From contig CP046062.1 in NCBI GenBank assembly GCA_009676745.1, positions 397,001 through 461,000 of the forward strand: a DNA stretch of 64,000 nt, given 5' to 3'. Both the position numbers and the translations under genes were made by a program. Below, one piece after another: positions 40,115 through 48,729 of the stretch. The notes beneath the pieces are model-generated. The model was not told the origin of the DNA, ran no database searches, and worked only from the letters and a program-made list of their open reading frames with translations. The DNA comes from Leuconostoc mesenteroides subsp. mesenteroides (GTDB lineage Bacteria > Bacillota > Bacilli > Lactobacillales > Lactobacillaceae). The stretch's first letter is position 1; each line of letters begins with the position of its first letter.

Positions 40115-41917
40115 CTATACCGCTATCCCACTTTGTGCTCCTTGTAATCGATAAAGATCATAATACCTGCCATGTGCTGCAAGTAGTTCATCATGAGTTC
40201 CACGTTCAACAACCTCTCCTTGATCCAGTACCAAAATCAAATTGGCATCCTTAATCGTAGAAAGTCTGTGGGCAATTGCAATCGTAGTTCGATTCTGACG
40301 CATTTTAATCAGTGAGTTTTGGATTTTTGTTTCTGTTTCAGTGTCAACATTCGCAGTAGCTTCATCTAATATTAGTATTTTAGGGTTAGCCACAATTGTG
40401 CGTGCAAAACTGATTAGTTGTTTTTCACCAGCAGAAAAGCTGCTTCCACCTTCTTGTACTTTAGCTTGATACTTACCATCTAACTTTTCTATGAAATCAT
40501 CTGCACCAACAAATTCAGCTGCTAATTTAATTTGTTCATCCGTAAGGATATCATTGTACATACGAATATTAAACGCAATATCACCATAGAACATGAATGG
40601 GTCTTGTAACACTAGTCCCATTTTGCTGCGTATCTTGTCCATTGCAATATCACGAATATCCTGACCATCAATCAAAATTTCACCTGATTGAAAGTCATAA
40701 AAACGCATTAATGTATTAATGGTAGAACTTTTTCCAGAACCAGTATGTCCTACCAAAGCAACCGTATCACCAGGGTTAGCAGTAAATGTTAAATCTTTTA
40801 GAATTGGGTGACGACCATCATAGCTAAAATTAACATGCTTAAATTCAATTTTTCCATCAGTGATATCTCCCTTAGCATTCTGGTTTTGAGCCGGAGCATA
40901 AGTCTCGTTACCGAGGATACCAAGAATGCGATAGCCTGATACTAAACCTTCTTGGAAAGGACTGAATAAATTCATAATACTTTCTAGGGGCCCAAAAATA
41001 TTGTTTAAATAAGTAGTGAATGCGTAAATAGCACCTGCTGAAACAACTGTTTGTATGGAAAGTTCACCAAAATACCATAAAACTAAAACTGTCGCACCAC
41101 CTAACAACATATCAATCATAGGCTCTAATAACAAAGCATCGGCTTTAATCATTTTAAAACGAGCATTAAAGTACTCACCGTTAATTTTACCGAATTCTTT
41201 TTTAAAACGGTCTTCTTGATAGAATTCCTGAATGATATCAATTCCAGTAACACTTTCAGCAATTTTAGCATTTAATGCTGATAAACGTTCACGCATATGG
41301 CGAAATAGTCTTGATGAGAAGCGTTGATAAATGATAATACTGATAACAATGAATGGTACAACAATCGTCATCAGAAGGGTTGCATGCACATCAATTGTCC
41401 ACATGCCAATATAAGCACCAATCATACTCATCACAGCAAAGGTAAGCTGCATAAAAAATCGCCAAAAATCTGTCAATGAAGCTGTATCGTTATTAACACG
41501 TGTTACAAGGGAACCTGCAGGCATTTCATCAAAAAATTTCATCCCCAATGTGTGTAACTTTTGAAATACACGTAATCGCATATCTTCTAAAGCATATTCA
41601 CCAGCAACCGTGAAATAGTAGGCATTCAAAGCATCTGTCACAGCTTGCAACACGCGAATAACTGCAACCAAAACGGCAAAACTAATCATAATTCTCAACG
41701 GTACACTGCTTGTTTGATGTAAATAAGTCGTCATATAGTAAGCAATAACTCGTGGCGCGGCCGCTTGTAATAATGCAAAAGCGGCGCCAATTAGAAGAGC
41801 CACGATAAACATGGAACGAAATGGTTTTGCCATTTTAATCAATGTCCAAATAACATGAAGTTGTTCTCTAACTGGTATATTTTTTGCCCAAACAGAATCA
41901 GTTTTTTCCGTCATCAT
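40115..41917 (-). CDS. heterodimeric ABC multidrug exporter, second subunit
   Basis: A 600-residue half-transporter: six transmembrane helices (residues about 35-320) and a C-terminal ATPase. Walker A is GHTGSGKS, Walker B ILILDEATANVD with the catalytic glutamate, H-loop AIAHRLSTIKDANL. The signature reads SFSAGEKQ instead of LSGGQ. Its ATG overlaps the end of the upstream subunit gene by 20 bases, so the pair is coupled. Together they resemble LmrCD/EfrAB/TM287-288 exporters, which move drugs or lipids outward. This subunit would give the consensus catalytic glutamate. Confidence 0.88.
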   Translation of the reverse strand: MMTEKTDSVWAKNIPVREQLHVIWTLIKMAKPFRSMFIVALLIGAAFALLQAAAPRVIAYYMTTYLHQTSSVPLRIMISFAVLVAVIRVLQAVTDALNAYYFTVAGEYALEDMRLRVFQKLHTLGMKFFDEMPAGSLVTRVNNDTASLTDFWRFFMQLTFAVMSMIGAYIGMWTIDVHATLLMTIVVPFIVISIIIYQRFSSRLFRHMRERLSALNAKIAESVTGIDIIQEFYQEDRFKKEFGKINGEYFNARFKMIKADALLLEPMIDMLLGGATVLVLWYFGELSIQTVVSAGAIYAFTTYLNNIFGPLESIMNLFSPFQEGLVSGYRILGILGNETYAPAQNQNAKGDITDGKIEFKHVNFSYDGRHPILKDLTFTANPGDTVALVGHTGSGKSSTINTLMRFYDFQSGEILIDGQDIRDIAMDKIRSKMGLVLQDPFMFYGDIAFNIRMYNDILTDEQIKLAAEFVGADDFIEKLDGKYQAKVQEGGSSFSAGEKQLISFARTIVANPKILILDEATANVDTETETKIQNSLIKMRQNRTTIAIAHRLSTIKDANLILVLDQGEVVERGTHDELLAAHGRYYDLYRLQGAQSGIAV

Positions 41918-43679
41918 TATCCTCCTTTCCCGATAAGTTCTGTTGAAGGGTTATTGCTAATTGTTGTTGCTCATACATTTGAGCATACCATCCTTGGTGA
42001 GCAATCAGTTCTTCATGTCGACCACGTTCGACAATTTCCCCGTGGTCAAGAACTACAATTTCATTAGCATTCATTACAGAACTAATTCTGTGAGCAACGA
42101 TTATCGTTGTTTTTTCTTGCCGAGTAGTTTTTAAAGTGTTCAGTATTTGCTTTTCCGTCCGTGCATCAACGGCCGACAAAGCATCATCTAAAATTAGAAT
42201 CTCTGGATCAATAATTAAGGCACGAGCTATAGCTAATCGTTGCTTTTGACCACCCGATAAACTTACACCATGTTCGCCAACTTGTGTATCGTACCCCTCC
42301 GGAAAGTTCAAGATATCCTCGTGTAAAGCCGCCATTTTAGCAGCTTTTTCCACCTTCTCTTGTGATTTATTGACATCAGCAAACCGAATATTATCTCTCA
42401 CTGTTGTTGAAAACAAGAAATTTTCCTGTGCAACATAGCCAATAGCTCTGTGATACACACTTAATTTATAATCTTTAATATTTTTACCAGCAAAACTAAT
42501 TTGGCCAGTATAACCATCAAACTGGCGTAGCAGTAGTTTGATTAAGGTCGTTTTTCCAGAACCAACACGCCCAACAATGCCGACAGTTTCGCCAGCACGA
42601 ATATTCAGCGAAATATCTTTCAAAACTGCTGATTGATCATCTGGGTACTTAAACTGATCAATCCGAATAGCGACATCACCATGAGATATGCTATCGTAAC
42701 CATTCTCATCTTCAATAATTGATGATTTTTCAGACAAAATTTCTTGGACACGCATATACGAAGCATTACCACGTTCCAATACATTAAACAGCTGTCCCAA
42801 ACCAAACATCGGCCATACTAATAATCCTAAATATGTTGAAAATGAGACAAGTTGACCGATTGAAATTGAATCATTCAATACCAGCGATCCGCCGTAAGTA
42901 ATCATCACAACATAACTAATTGTCATCACCAACGTAGCCATTGGTCCGAATAAGGAATCAATAGCAGCTACCTTTTTATTGATTTGAATCGTTTGTTGTA
43001 TTTCCTCATTAAAAGCATCAACATCTTGTTTTTCTTGCCCCAATGTCTTGATAGCTTTGATTCCAGCTATCGATTCTTGAGACTTGTTTGATAATCGTGA
43101 AAAGGCTTCTTGAGATGATGTGAAGGCACGTCGCATTTTAGGTGATAAATACCAAACACCGGCCGCCAATAATGGTAACGGTAAAACCCCAATCAACGTC
43201 AAACGCCAATCAACTACAAGGGTCATTGAGATAACCGTGAAAATAATAATAACAATCGAATCAACCAGCATCAATACGCCACCGGATGCCACTCTCTGAA
43301 CTGCTGACAAGTCGTTCGTCGCATGAGCCATTAAATCTCCCGTACGTCGACGCTGATAAAATGTAGTATCCATTTTCAAATAGTGATCAAATAATTGTTG
43401 TCGCAGTGTTTTTTCCAATAATGCCGAACCTTGGAAAATATGTGTAATCCATGTATAACGAAATATGTACATCAACACAGAAAAAAGCAAAATACCACCA
43501 GCATAGAAAAATAGTTGATTCATTGTCATTTGTCGGGATACTATCACATCAGTGAAGCGACCAATTAACGCTGGGGAAACCATCTGTGATACTTCTGTCA
43601 GGAACAAAAAAGTAAGCCCTAACATATATAATCGTTTGTGCTCCTTAAAGAACCACATTAATTTGCCAAAAATAGTCAT
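41898..43679 (-). CDS. heterodimeric ABC multidrug exporter, first subunit
   Basis: A 593-residue half-transporter. The start at 43679 (MTIFGKLMWFFKEHKRLYML) follows GGGAG at six bases; ten upstream codons are unlikely. Six helices and an ATPase with Walker A GRVGSGKT, signature LSGGQKQR and Walker B ILILDDALSAVD. The aspartate after the Walker B aspartate replaces the catalytic glutamate, so one of the two ATP sites is degenerate, as in LmrC-type subunits. The degenerate SAGEKQ signature of the partner falls in the same composite site. The C-terminus is polar. Confidence 0.88.
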   Translation of the reverse strand: MTIFGKLMWFFKEHKRLYMLGLTFLFLTEVSQMVSPALIGRFTDVIVSRQMTMNQLFFYAGGILLFSVLMYIFRYTWITHIFQGSALLEKTLRQQLFDHYLKMDTTFYQRRRTGDLMAHATNDLSAVQRVASGGVLMLVDSIVIIIFTVISMTLVVDWRLTLIGVLPLPLLAAGVWYLSPKMRRAFTSSQEAFSRLSNKSQESIAGIKAIKTLGQEKQDVDAFNEEIQQTIQINKKVAAIDSLFGPMATLVMTISYVVMITYGGSLVLNDSISIGQLVSFSTYLGLLVWPMFGLGQLFNVLERGNASYMRVQEILSEKSSIIEDENGYDSISHGDVAIRIDQFKYPDDQSAVLKDISLNIRAGETVGIVGRVGSGKTTLIKLLLRQFDGYTGQISFAGKNIKDYKLSVYHRAIGYVAQENFLFSTTVRDNIRFADVNKSQEKVEKAAKMAALHEDILNFPEGYDTQVGEHGVSLSGGQKQRLAIARALIIDPEILILDDALSAVDARTEKQILNTLKTTRQEKTTIIVAHRISSVMNANEIVVLDHGEIVERGRHEELIAHQGWYAQMYEQQQLAITLQQNLSGKEDNDDGKN

Positions 43680-43767
43680 ATTATTCTCCCAGACAGTATA
43701 AATCTCCATAATTCATTAAATCTATCTAAATAATATACCATATTTAAAAAGATTTTTTATATTTTAT

Positions 43768-44775
43768 TCATACAAAATTAATTAAAATTACTATCATACT
43801 ACTAACAAACCACACAGTACCACATATAACATGCTGTTTTGAATTTAAATTCATTACACCAGCAAACTCTCGTAAAAACGCTATACCACGGTACGGAAAC
43901 TGTGTGTATCCTCCTCGACCTTGCGCATTAACTCCTTGCTTTTTCGCTAGTAAAGCACCACGAAAAACATGATACTCGCTTGTATAAAATGTGAATGAAC
44001 TGTTAATTAATTTAGCACTATTCCTCAAATTTTCATATGTATTTCTAGAACGATTTTCCAACATTGTCTTCTCACGAGGAACATTTAGTTTCTTTACGGC
44101 AAAGTTTCTCATAGCTTCTGCCTCAGAAACTAATTCATCTTTCCCTTGGCCACCCGAAAAAAGGATAGTTGGATACTCTGGCATTTTGTTTGCATCTTTA
44201 ACAGCTGCCTGAATACGATTACCGACGATTCGACCAACATATTGTCCATCAACTAACCCACCACCTAAGACGACAAGCGTACCGCGGATTGGTTGTTTAA
44301 CCACCAATCCATACAAAATACTACTGATGAAAAACTGTAAAAATTGCCAAAGAATATATATTGACAGCCATGGGATAACAACCAGCATTGGTTTCATAGT
44401 TATTGAGAAACTGTCGTTCAGAAGACAGATACCAATATCAGTAATGGCGTATATAAGTAATACCAGTGGAAAAAACAATTGATGTAGGTTATGTTGCCAT
44501 TTACGCCAACTTTGAAAACTATGATAGGCTAGTGTGATCACAAAAAATAGACCCGTAATATTAGCCCATTTAACGAATCGCTTAGTTCCTCTAATTAACT
44601 GACCAACTGATATACTTGGAAACTCAATTACCAACAACCCAATAAATAAGAAAATCACAATGATCAACACATAAAGTCCCATTCGCATACTTGCTGGGTT
44701 GGTTTTACTTTGGTACCAAAGTAGCCAAGACAAAATACTTATGGCTAACATTAAACTTGTTAGAATTACTATCAT
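43768..44775 (-). CDS. YdcF family (DUF218) membrane protein
   Basis: A 335-residue protein when started at 44775 (MIVILTSLMLAISILSWLLW); 33 extra upstream codons lack hydrophobic or Shine-Dalgarno support. About six helices fill residues 1-175, followed by a DUF218 domain: GTLVVLGGGLVDGQYVGRIV, LFSGGQGKDELVSEAEAM, and ENRSRNTYENLRNSAKLI. A final helix (VSSMIVILINFV) ends it. DUF218 proteins such as SanA and ElyC act at the envelope, possibly on lipid carriers or wall integrity. The exact function is unknown. It is downstream of asd with a terminator between. Confidence 0.8.
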   Translation of the reverse strand: MIVILTSLMLAISILSWLLWYQSKTNPASMRMGLYVLIIVIFLFIGLLVIEFPSISVGQLIRGTKRFVKWANITGLFFVITLAYHSFQSWRKWQHNLHQLFFPLVLLIYAITDIGICLLNDSFSITMKPMLVVIPWLSIYILWQFLQFFISSILYGLVVKQPIRGTLVVLGGGLVDGQYVGRIVGNRIQAAVKDANKMPEYPTILFSGGQGKDELVSEAEAMRNFAVKKLNVPREKTMLENRSRNTYENLRNSAKLINSSFTFYTSEYHVFRGALLAKKQGVNAQGRGGYTQFPYRGIAFLREFAGVMNLNSKQHVICGTVWFVSSMIVILINFV

Positions 44776-44827
44776 AAAGTTATTGTAACACGTTACTTTT
44801 ACACACAGTTGTACCTCGCTTTTTGAG

Positions 44828-44858
44828 ACATAAAAAGAGCGCTGAACGCTCTTAAAAA
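44828..44858 (-). terminator. terminator of the alr-asd operon
   Basis: AAGAGCG-ctgaa-CGCTCTT hairpin with flanking A and T runs, directly after the asd stop at 44861. Confidence 0.8.
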
Positions 44859-44860
44859 AT

Positions 44861-45955
44861 CTACACTGTGCCAAACTTATTTGCTGCGTTTTCTGGGACT
44901 CTGACCAAATTTAAGTCAACAAGACGTTCTGCAATCTGTACTGTATTCCAAGCAGCACCTTTCAGGAGGTTATCTGAGACAACCCACATATGGAAACTAT
45001 CATCACTTTCCAGATCAGGACGCACACGGCCAACGAATGTTTCGCGTTTTCCTTCGGCATTAATTGGCTGTGGGTACAATTGTTCCTTTGGATTATCTTC
45101 CAAAACAACACCTGGAGCCTCACTAAGAATCGCTTGAATATCAGCGGCTGTTGCTCCAGATCCAGCATCCGTTTCAAAATAAACGGTCTCACCATGACCA
45201 ATAGGAACAGGTACACGAACTGCAGTTGCTGTTACTTTCACCGCCTTGGAATTCTTATCACCAAACATGATTTTTTTAGTCTCATGAATCATTTTCCATT
45301 CTTCATGAGTGTAACCATCTTCTTCAAAAACATCTATTTGTGGTAGTAAATTATAAGCTAGTGGATAATGATGCTTAGCACTTTTAACCGGTAAAATCTC
45401 AGCATGCATTGCTTTACCAGCATTGTGGGCATCCGTTTCTGAAACTAATTCTTGCCATGCAGATTGTCCTGCGCCAGAAGCAGCTTGATAAGTTGAAACG
45501 ATAACACGTGTCAAACCATATTTAGCTTTAATTGGCGCTAGAGCAACAACCATCTGAATCGTTGAACAGTTAGGATTGGCAATGATTCCCTGGTGTTGTT
45601 TCAAATCTGTTTCATTTACTTCAGGGACAATTAAAGGAACATCATCATTCATTCGCCATTGGCTTGAATTATCAACAACGACAGCGCCACGTTTCACAGC
45701 TTCGGGCGCAAACCGCGCTGAAACTGAACCACCACCGCTAGCTAAAACCAAATCAACTCCATCAAAACTTTCCGGAGTTGCTTCCTCAACAACTACGTCT
45801 GTACCTTTAAATTGAAGGGTCTTACCTGCTGAACGTGACGAAGCAAGTAATTTTATGTTTTTCACGGGAATCGTTGACTGCTCCAATTGTTCAATGAGTC
45901 GCGTGCCCACAGCACCTGTTGCGCCAAGAATGGCAACACTATATTCTCTAGTCAT
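44861..45955 (-). CDS. asd: aspartate-semialdehyde dehydrogenase
   Basis: A 364-residue NADPH enzyme that converts aspartyl phosphate to aspartate semialdehyde, the branch point to lysine, threonine and methionine (and to diaminopimelate or lysine for the wall). Seen: [20 protein letters not shown] at the N-terminus, the active-site cysteine in [14 protein letters not shown] near residue 130, and the late [20 protein letters not shown] with the catalytic histidine. AGGAG lies upstream of the ATG, and the gene follows alr by nine bases, so both are under the lysine riboswitch. Confidence 0.95.
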   Translation of the reverse strand: MTREYSVAILGATGAVGTRLIEQLEQSTIPVKNIKLLASSRSAGKTLQFKGTDVVVEEATPESFDGVDLVLASGGGSVSARFAPEAVKRGAVVVDNSSQWRMNDDVPLIVPEVNETDLKQHQGIIANPNCSTIQMVVALAPIKAKYGLTRVIVSTYQAASGAGQSAWQELVSETDAHNAGKAMHAEILPVKSAKHHYPLAYNLLPQIDVFEEDGYTHEEWKMIHETKKIMFGDKNSKAVKVTATAVRVPVPIGHGETVYFETDAGSGATAADIQAILSEAPGVVLEDNPKEQLYPQPINAEGKRETFVGRVRPDLESDDSFHMWVVSDNLLKGAAWNTVQIAERLVDLNLVRVPENAANKFGTV

Positions 45956-45964
45956 TATCTTCTC

Positions 45965-47077
45965 CTAATCTACTAAAATACGATGTATTCTATCTTGTAG
46001 CCCTGTTGTGATTTCCCACGGCGCCAAATCTACAAACTGTGCAACATCCTCTATCGTATTCTCTAATTCTCCATCTTGACCAATAAAAGTTACCGTTGTA
46101 CCTTCTGGATATTCACGAGGCAAACGTATCATTAACTGATCCATTGCTACCTGCCCTACAATGGGGGCGTATTGACCATCAATGATAACCTTAAATCCCA
46201 TTAATTTGCGTAGCCAACCATCCCCATAACCAATAGGTACAGTGCCTATCCACTCGTTTTGAGTTGTCGTATATTTGTGTGAATAACTAATACCCTCACC
46301 AGCAGGTAAGCGTTTAACAAAATTCACCTCGCTCCGAAGGGCCATGACGGGTTTCAGGTTACGTCCATCTGCTAGTTCACCACGAGAGGGCTCAATCCCA
46401 TAAAGCACCGTTCCTACGCGGACAACCTCATGGGGAACCTCTTCTGCGTGATACATTGCAGCACCTGAATTAGCAACATGATAATACTTTGGTTTTGGCA
46501 AATCATCTGTCAATTGATGCCAACGTGTTAATTGCTTTTGGAAGTACCTGGTATCTGATGAATCAGATTCGGCAAAGTGCGTCGATAGTCCAACATATTC
46601 AAACTTATCAGCATGATCCAAAACAAACTGTATTGCGTTCGCTAAAGTTTCACGATCTCTAAATCCGATTCTCCCCATACCAGTGTCTATTCCTAGTGTA
46701 ACTGGTAATCGCTGTTCACCAGTTAACTGATGTTCTGCTTTCTCCAACCAATCCAATGAAACAACAGTTGCCATGATATGCTGGACAGCCATTAGTTCAG
46801 CATACTTTACCTGTGAAATACCTAAAATTAAAATTGGTGCGGTTATGCGCTCATGCCGCAGTGCAATAGCTTCATCAAGGACAGCTACACCTAAGCCATA
46901 AATACCTCCTGCCACAGCAGCTTGAGACATAGGAATCAAACCAAATCCATAGGCATTTGATTTAACGGTCAAAAAGACTTTGTCTGCACCTGATACATTT
47001 TTAACGGTCGTTATATTATGTTCAACAGCGCTCTTGGAAACTTCAAGACGTGTTGGACGTGTTATTGCCTCTACCAT
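45965..47077 (-). CDS. alr: alanine racemase
   Basis: A 370-residue PLP enzyme that makes D-alanine for peptidoglycan and teichoic acids. The PLP lysine is Lys39 in TVKSNAYGFG. The second catalytic residue is the tyrosine in ISYSHKYTTTQNEWIG near 265, and GIDTGMGRIGFR is the conserved middle block. The ATG at 47077 has only a weak GGG site, and an in-frame TAA lies just upstream, so no longer start is possible. It is the first gene behind the lysine riboswitch. Confidence 0.95.
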   Translation of the reverse strand: MVEAITRPTRLEVSKSAVEHNITTVKNVSGADKVFLTVKSNAYGFGLIPMSQAAVAGGIYGLGVAVLDEAIALRHERITAPILILGISQVKYAELMAVQHIMATVVSLDWLEKAEHQLTGEQRLPVTLGIDTGMGRIGFRDRETLANAIQFVLDHADKFEYVGLSTHFAESDSSDTRYFQKQLTRWHQLTDDLPKPKYYHVANSGAAMYHAEEVPHEVVRVGTVLYGIEPSRGELADGRNLKPVMALRSEVNFVKRLPAGEGISYSHKYTTTQNEWIGTVPIGYGDGWLRKLMGFKVIIDGQYAPIVGQVAMDQLMIRLPREYPEGTTVTFIGQDGELENTIEDVAQFVDLAPWEITTGLQDRIHRILVD

Positions 47078-47122
47078 ACGTTAGCCCATTCACAGATATC
47101 TATGAATGCATACCTCCTCTAT

Positions 47123-47337
47123 TAAAAAATCCACAGCGCACAAGTAGCAGCCATGGATCCCAATTAATTGCAATCTATAACATAGCACTCCGCTTACGCG
47201 ACAGTCCAACGGTTTTTCACCAATTGGCCCAGCTATTTGGTGTAACAGCACCAATGCTTCGGCTGCATCCCCTTTAACTTGTTTCAATGTGCCTGTAAGC
47301 ACTCCGCAAGCTACTAATGTCAGCAGCAACCTCTATG
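47123..47337 (-). promoter_or_regulatory. lysine riboswitch (L box) with a terminator platform
   Basis: In minus-strand reading the leader carries the lysine-aptamer hallmarks: AGAGGTTGC near 47327, AGTAGCTTGCGGAGTGC, AAAGGGGATGCAGCCGAAG (about 47262-47280), GCTGGGCCAATTGG and GTTGGACTGTCGC. P1 can form between CATAG (47333-47337) and CTATG (47181-47185). Downstream, ATCCATGGC (47150-47158) pairs with GCTGTGGAT (47129-47137), with two wobbles, followed by TTTTTT: an intrinsic terminator. So lysine should shut off alr and asd by termination. Confidence 0.88.
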
Positions 47338-47468
47338 ATTCTTAAATTGTTATTATTGTATTCTAATTTTTTTCATTTGTCAAATTCAATATTTTTACGC
47401 TTGTTTGATTGATAACACTGTCAAATCACCGTATAATGAATTTAATAACTTATGAAATGATGGGAACT

Positions 47469-48134
47469 ATGACGCGACTTGTTACGGCTACAGAAATGCA
47501 GCAAATAGATAATTACACGATTGAAACTATTGGTATGCCACAAGATGTATTAATTGAACGAGCCGCAATGGCAGTGATTGATGTTATCGGTGCGGGTAGA
47601 TTCGATTTAGGTCACGTATTGGTATTAGCTGGTCTTGGAAATAATGGTGCCGATGGCGTGGCAATTGCTCGTCTCTTGTATGCTCAAGGCGTCAATGTCT
47701 CATTACAATTCGTCGGCAATGTCAGCCGTGCAAAAGACAGTGTCAAGCGGCAATTGGCAATCATTGAAAAGCATGGCTTAGTTCGTTCTGAAAAAAGTGA
47801 CTTCAATGAGGCAACTTTAATCATTGATGCAATATTCGGGATTGGATTAAACAACGTTTTACCTGAAGGGTTACAAAAAATGATTAAAGCGGCCAACCAT
47901 ATTGATAAACCTGTCATAGCTGTCGATGTCCCTACTGGTATTGATGCAACAACAGGTGAAGTACGTGGTGCTGCTCTTAAAGCACATACTACAGTCACCT
48001 TTGGTTTAACGAAGGTTGGTTTAACACAACAAAATGGTTGTTATCTTTCCGGAAACGTTATTTTAAAAGACGTTGGAATGCTTGTTCCAGATGATTTTGA
48101 ATTCAGCCTACAAGAAGCACTGCCCGTTGCATAA
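47469..48134 (+). CDS. nnrE: NAD(P)H-hydrate epimerase (YjeF N-terminal domain)
   Basis: A 221-residue enzyme starting at 47469 (MTRLVTATEMQQIDNYTIET), where GGGA lies at the right distance; the frame starts earlier but without a site. The YjeF_N domain is clear: MPQDVLIERAAMAVIDVI, VLVLAGLGNNGADGVAIARL with the GxGNNGGDG-like loop, IIDAIFGIGLNN, and AVDVPTGIDATTGEV. It epimerises damaged NAD(P)HX for repair. The dehydratase domain found in two-domain homologues is absent, and no separate NnrD gene is in view. It is convergent with the Rrf2 gene. Confidence 0.9.
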   Translation: MTRLVTATEMQQIDNYTIETIGMPQDVLIERAAMAVIDVIGAGRFDLGHVLVLAGLGNNGADGVAIARLLYAQGVNVSLQFVGNVSRAKDSVKRQLAIIEKHGLVRSEKSDFNEATLIIDAIFGIGLNNVLPEGLQKMIKAANHIDKPVIAVDVPTGIDATTGEVRGAALKAHTTVTFGLTKVGLTQQNGCYLSGNVILKDVGMLVPDDFEFSLQEALPVA

Positions 48135-48154
48135 AATATAGTGCTTACCAATGT

Positions 48155-48205
48155 AAAAAAAACAGTTTATTAATGCTTACTGGGCATTAATAAACTGTTT
48201 TTTTT
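48155..48205. terminator. bidirectional terminator
   Basis: AAAAAAAACAGTTTATTAAT continuing with GC pairs perfectly with GCATTAATAAACTGTTTTTT plus further T; the stem is 22 bp with loop TTACTGG. It serves nnrE and, on the minus strand, the Rrf2 gene. Confidence 0.9.
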
Positions 48206-48223
48206 CACTCAATATATACAGCT

Positions 48224-48676
48224 TCATCGCCAATCAACAATTTCTTCACCTTCTTTGGCAAATAATAATAAATCAGCAATCGATGTACGTTTTAATCGTT
48301 TCTTAAAATCTTTCTCTGCTTCATAGACAATAGATAGCACTTCTTTTGTTCCTTCAGCTACAGCAGTTTTAGCAGGAAATACACGGTCTGCCAGTTGAGT
48401 AGAATGAATGAAGCTATCTTCTCCTTCAATCGCCTCATAAACATCCAATAACGTAATGTCATTGGTATTACGAGCTAACTTGAAACCACCTTCCTTACTA
48501 GCTATCGCTTTCACCAAGTTCGCAACAACTAATTTACGCATTGTTTTTTTTAAATATGATTCAGATACTTCTAAATGTTCACTTAAAACATGACTTTTAA
48601 CAGGTAAGCCATCTTTTTGCAAAGCTAACATGACCAAGACGACCAAACTTTGTTCAACTGCACTAGACATTTTCAT
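48224..48676 (-). CDS. Rrf2 family transcriptional regulator
   Basis: A 150-residue winged-helix regulator: VEQSLVVLVMLALQKDGLPV, SEHLEVSESYLKKTMRKLVV (recognition helix) and VKAIASKEGGFKLARNTNDI (wing with the GG-x-LA pattern), then LLDVYEAIEGED. It has no cysteine at all, so it cannot hold the iron-sulfur cluster of IscR or NsrR and presumably senses something else. It is followed, upstream in transcription, by the YhgE/Pip gene in the same orientation only 53 bases away, making that gene a likely partner or target. Confidence 0.85.
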   Translation of the reverse strand: MKMSSAVEQSLVVLVMLALQKDGLPVKSHVLSEHLEVSESYLKKTMRKLVVANLVKAIASKEGGFKLARNTNDITLLDVYEAIEGEDSFIHSTQLADRVFPAKTAVAEGTKEVLSIVYEAEKDFKKRLKRTSIADLLLFAKEGEEIVDWR

Positions 48677-48729
48677 TTATTTTTCCAACTTCATTTCTTT
48701 ATGTACGCAGTCTGTCGACTGCTTTTAAA

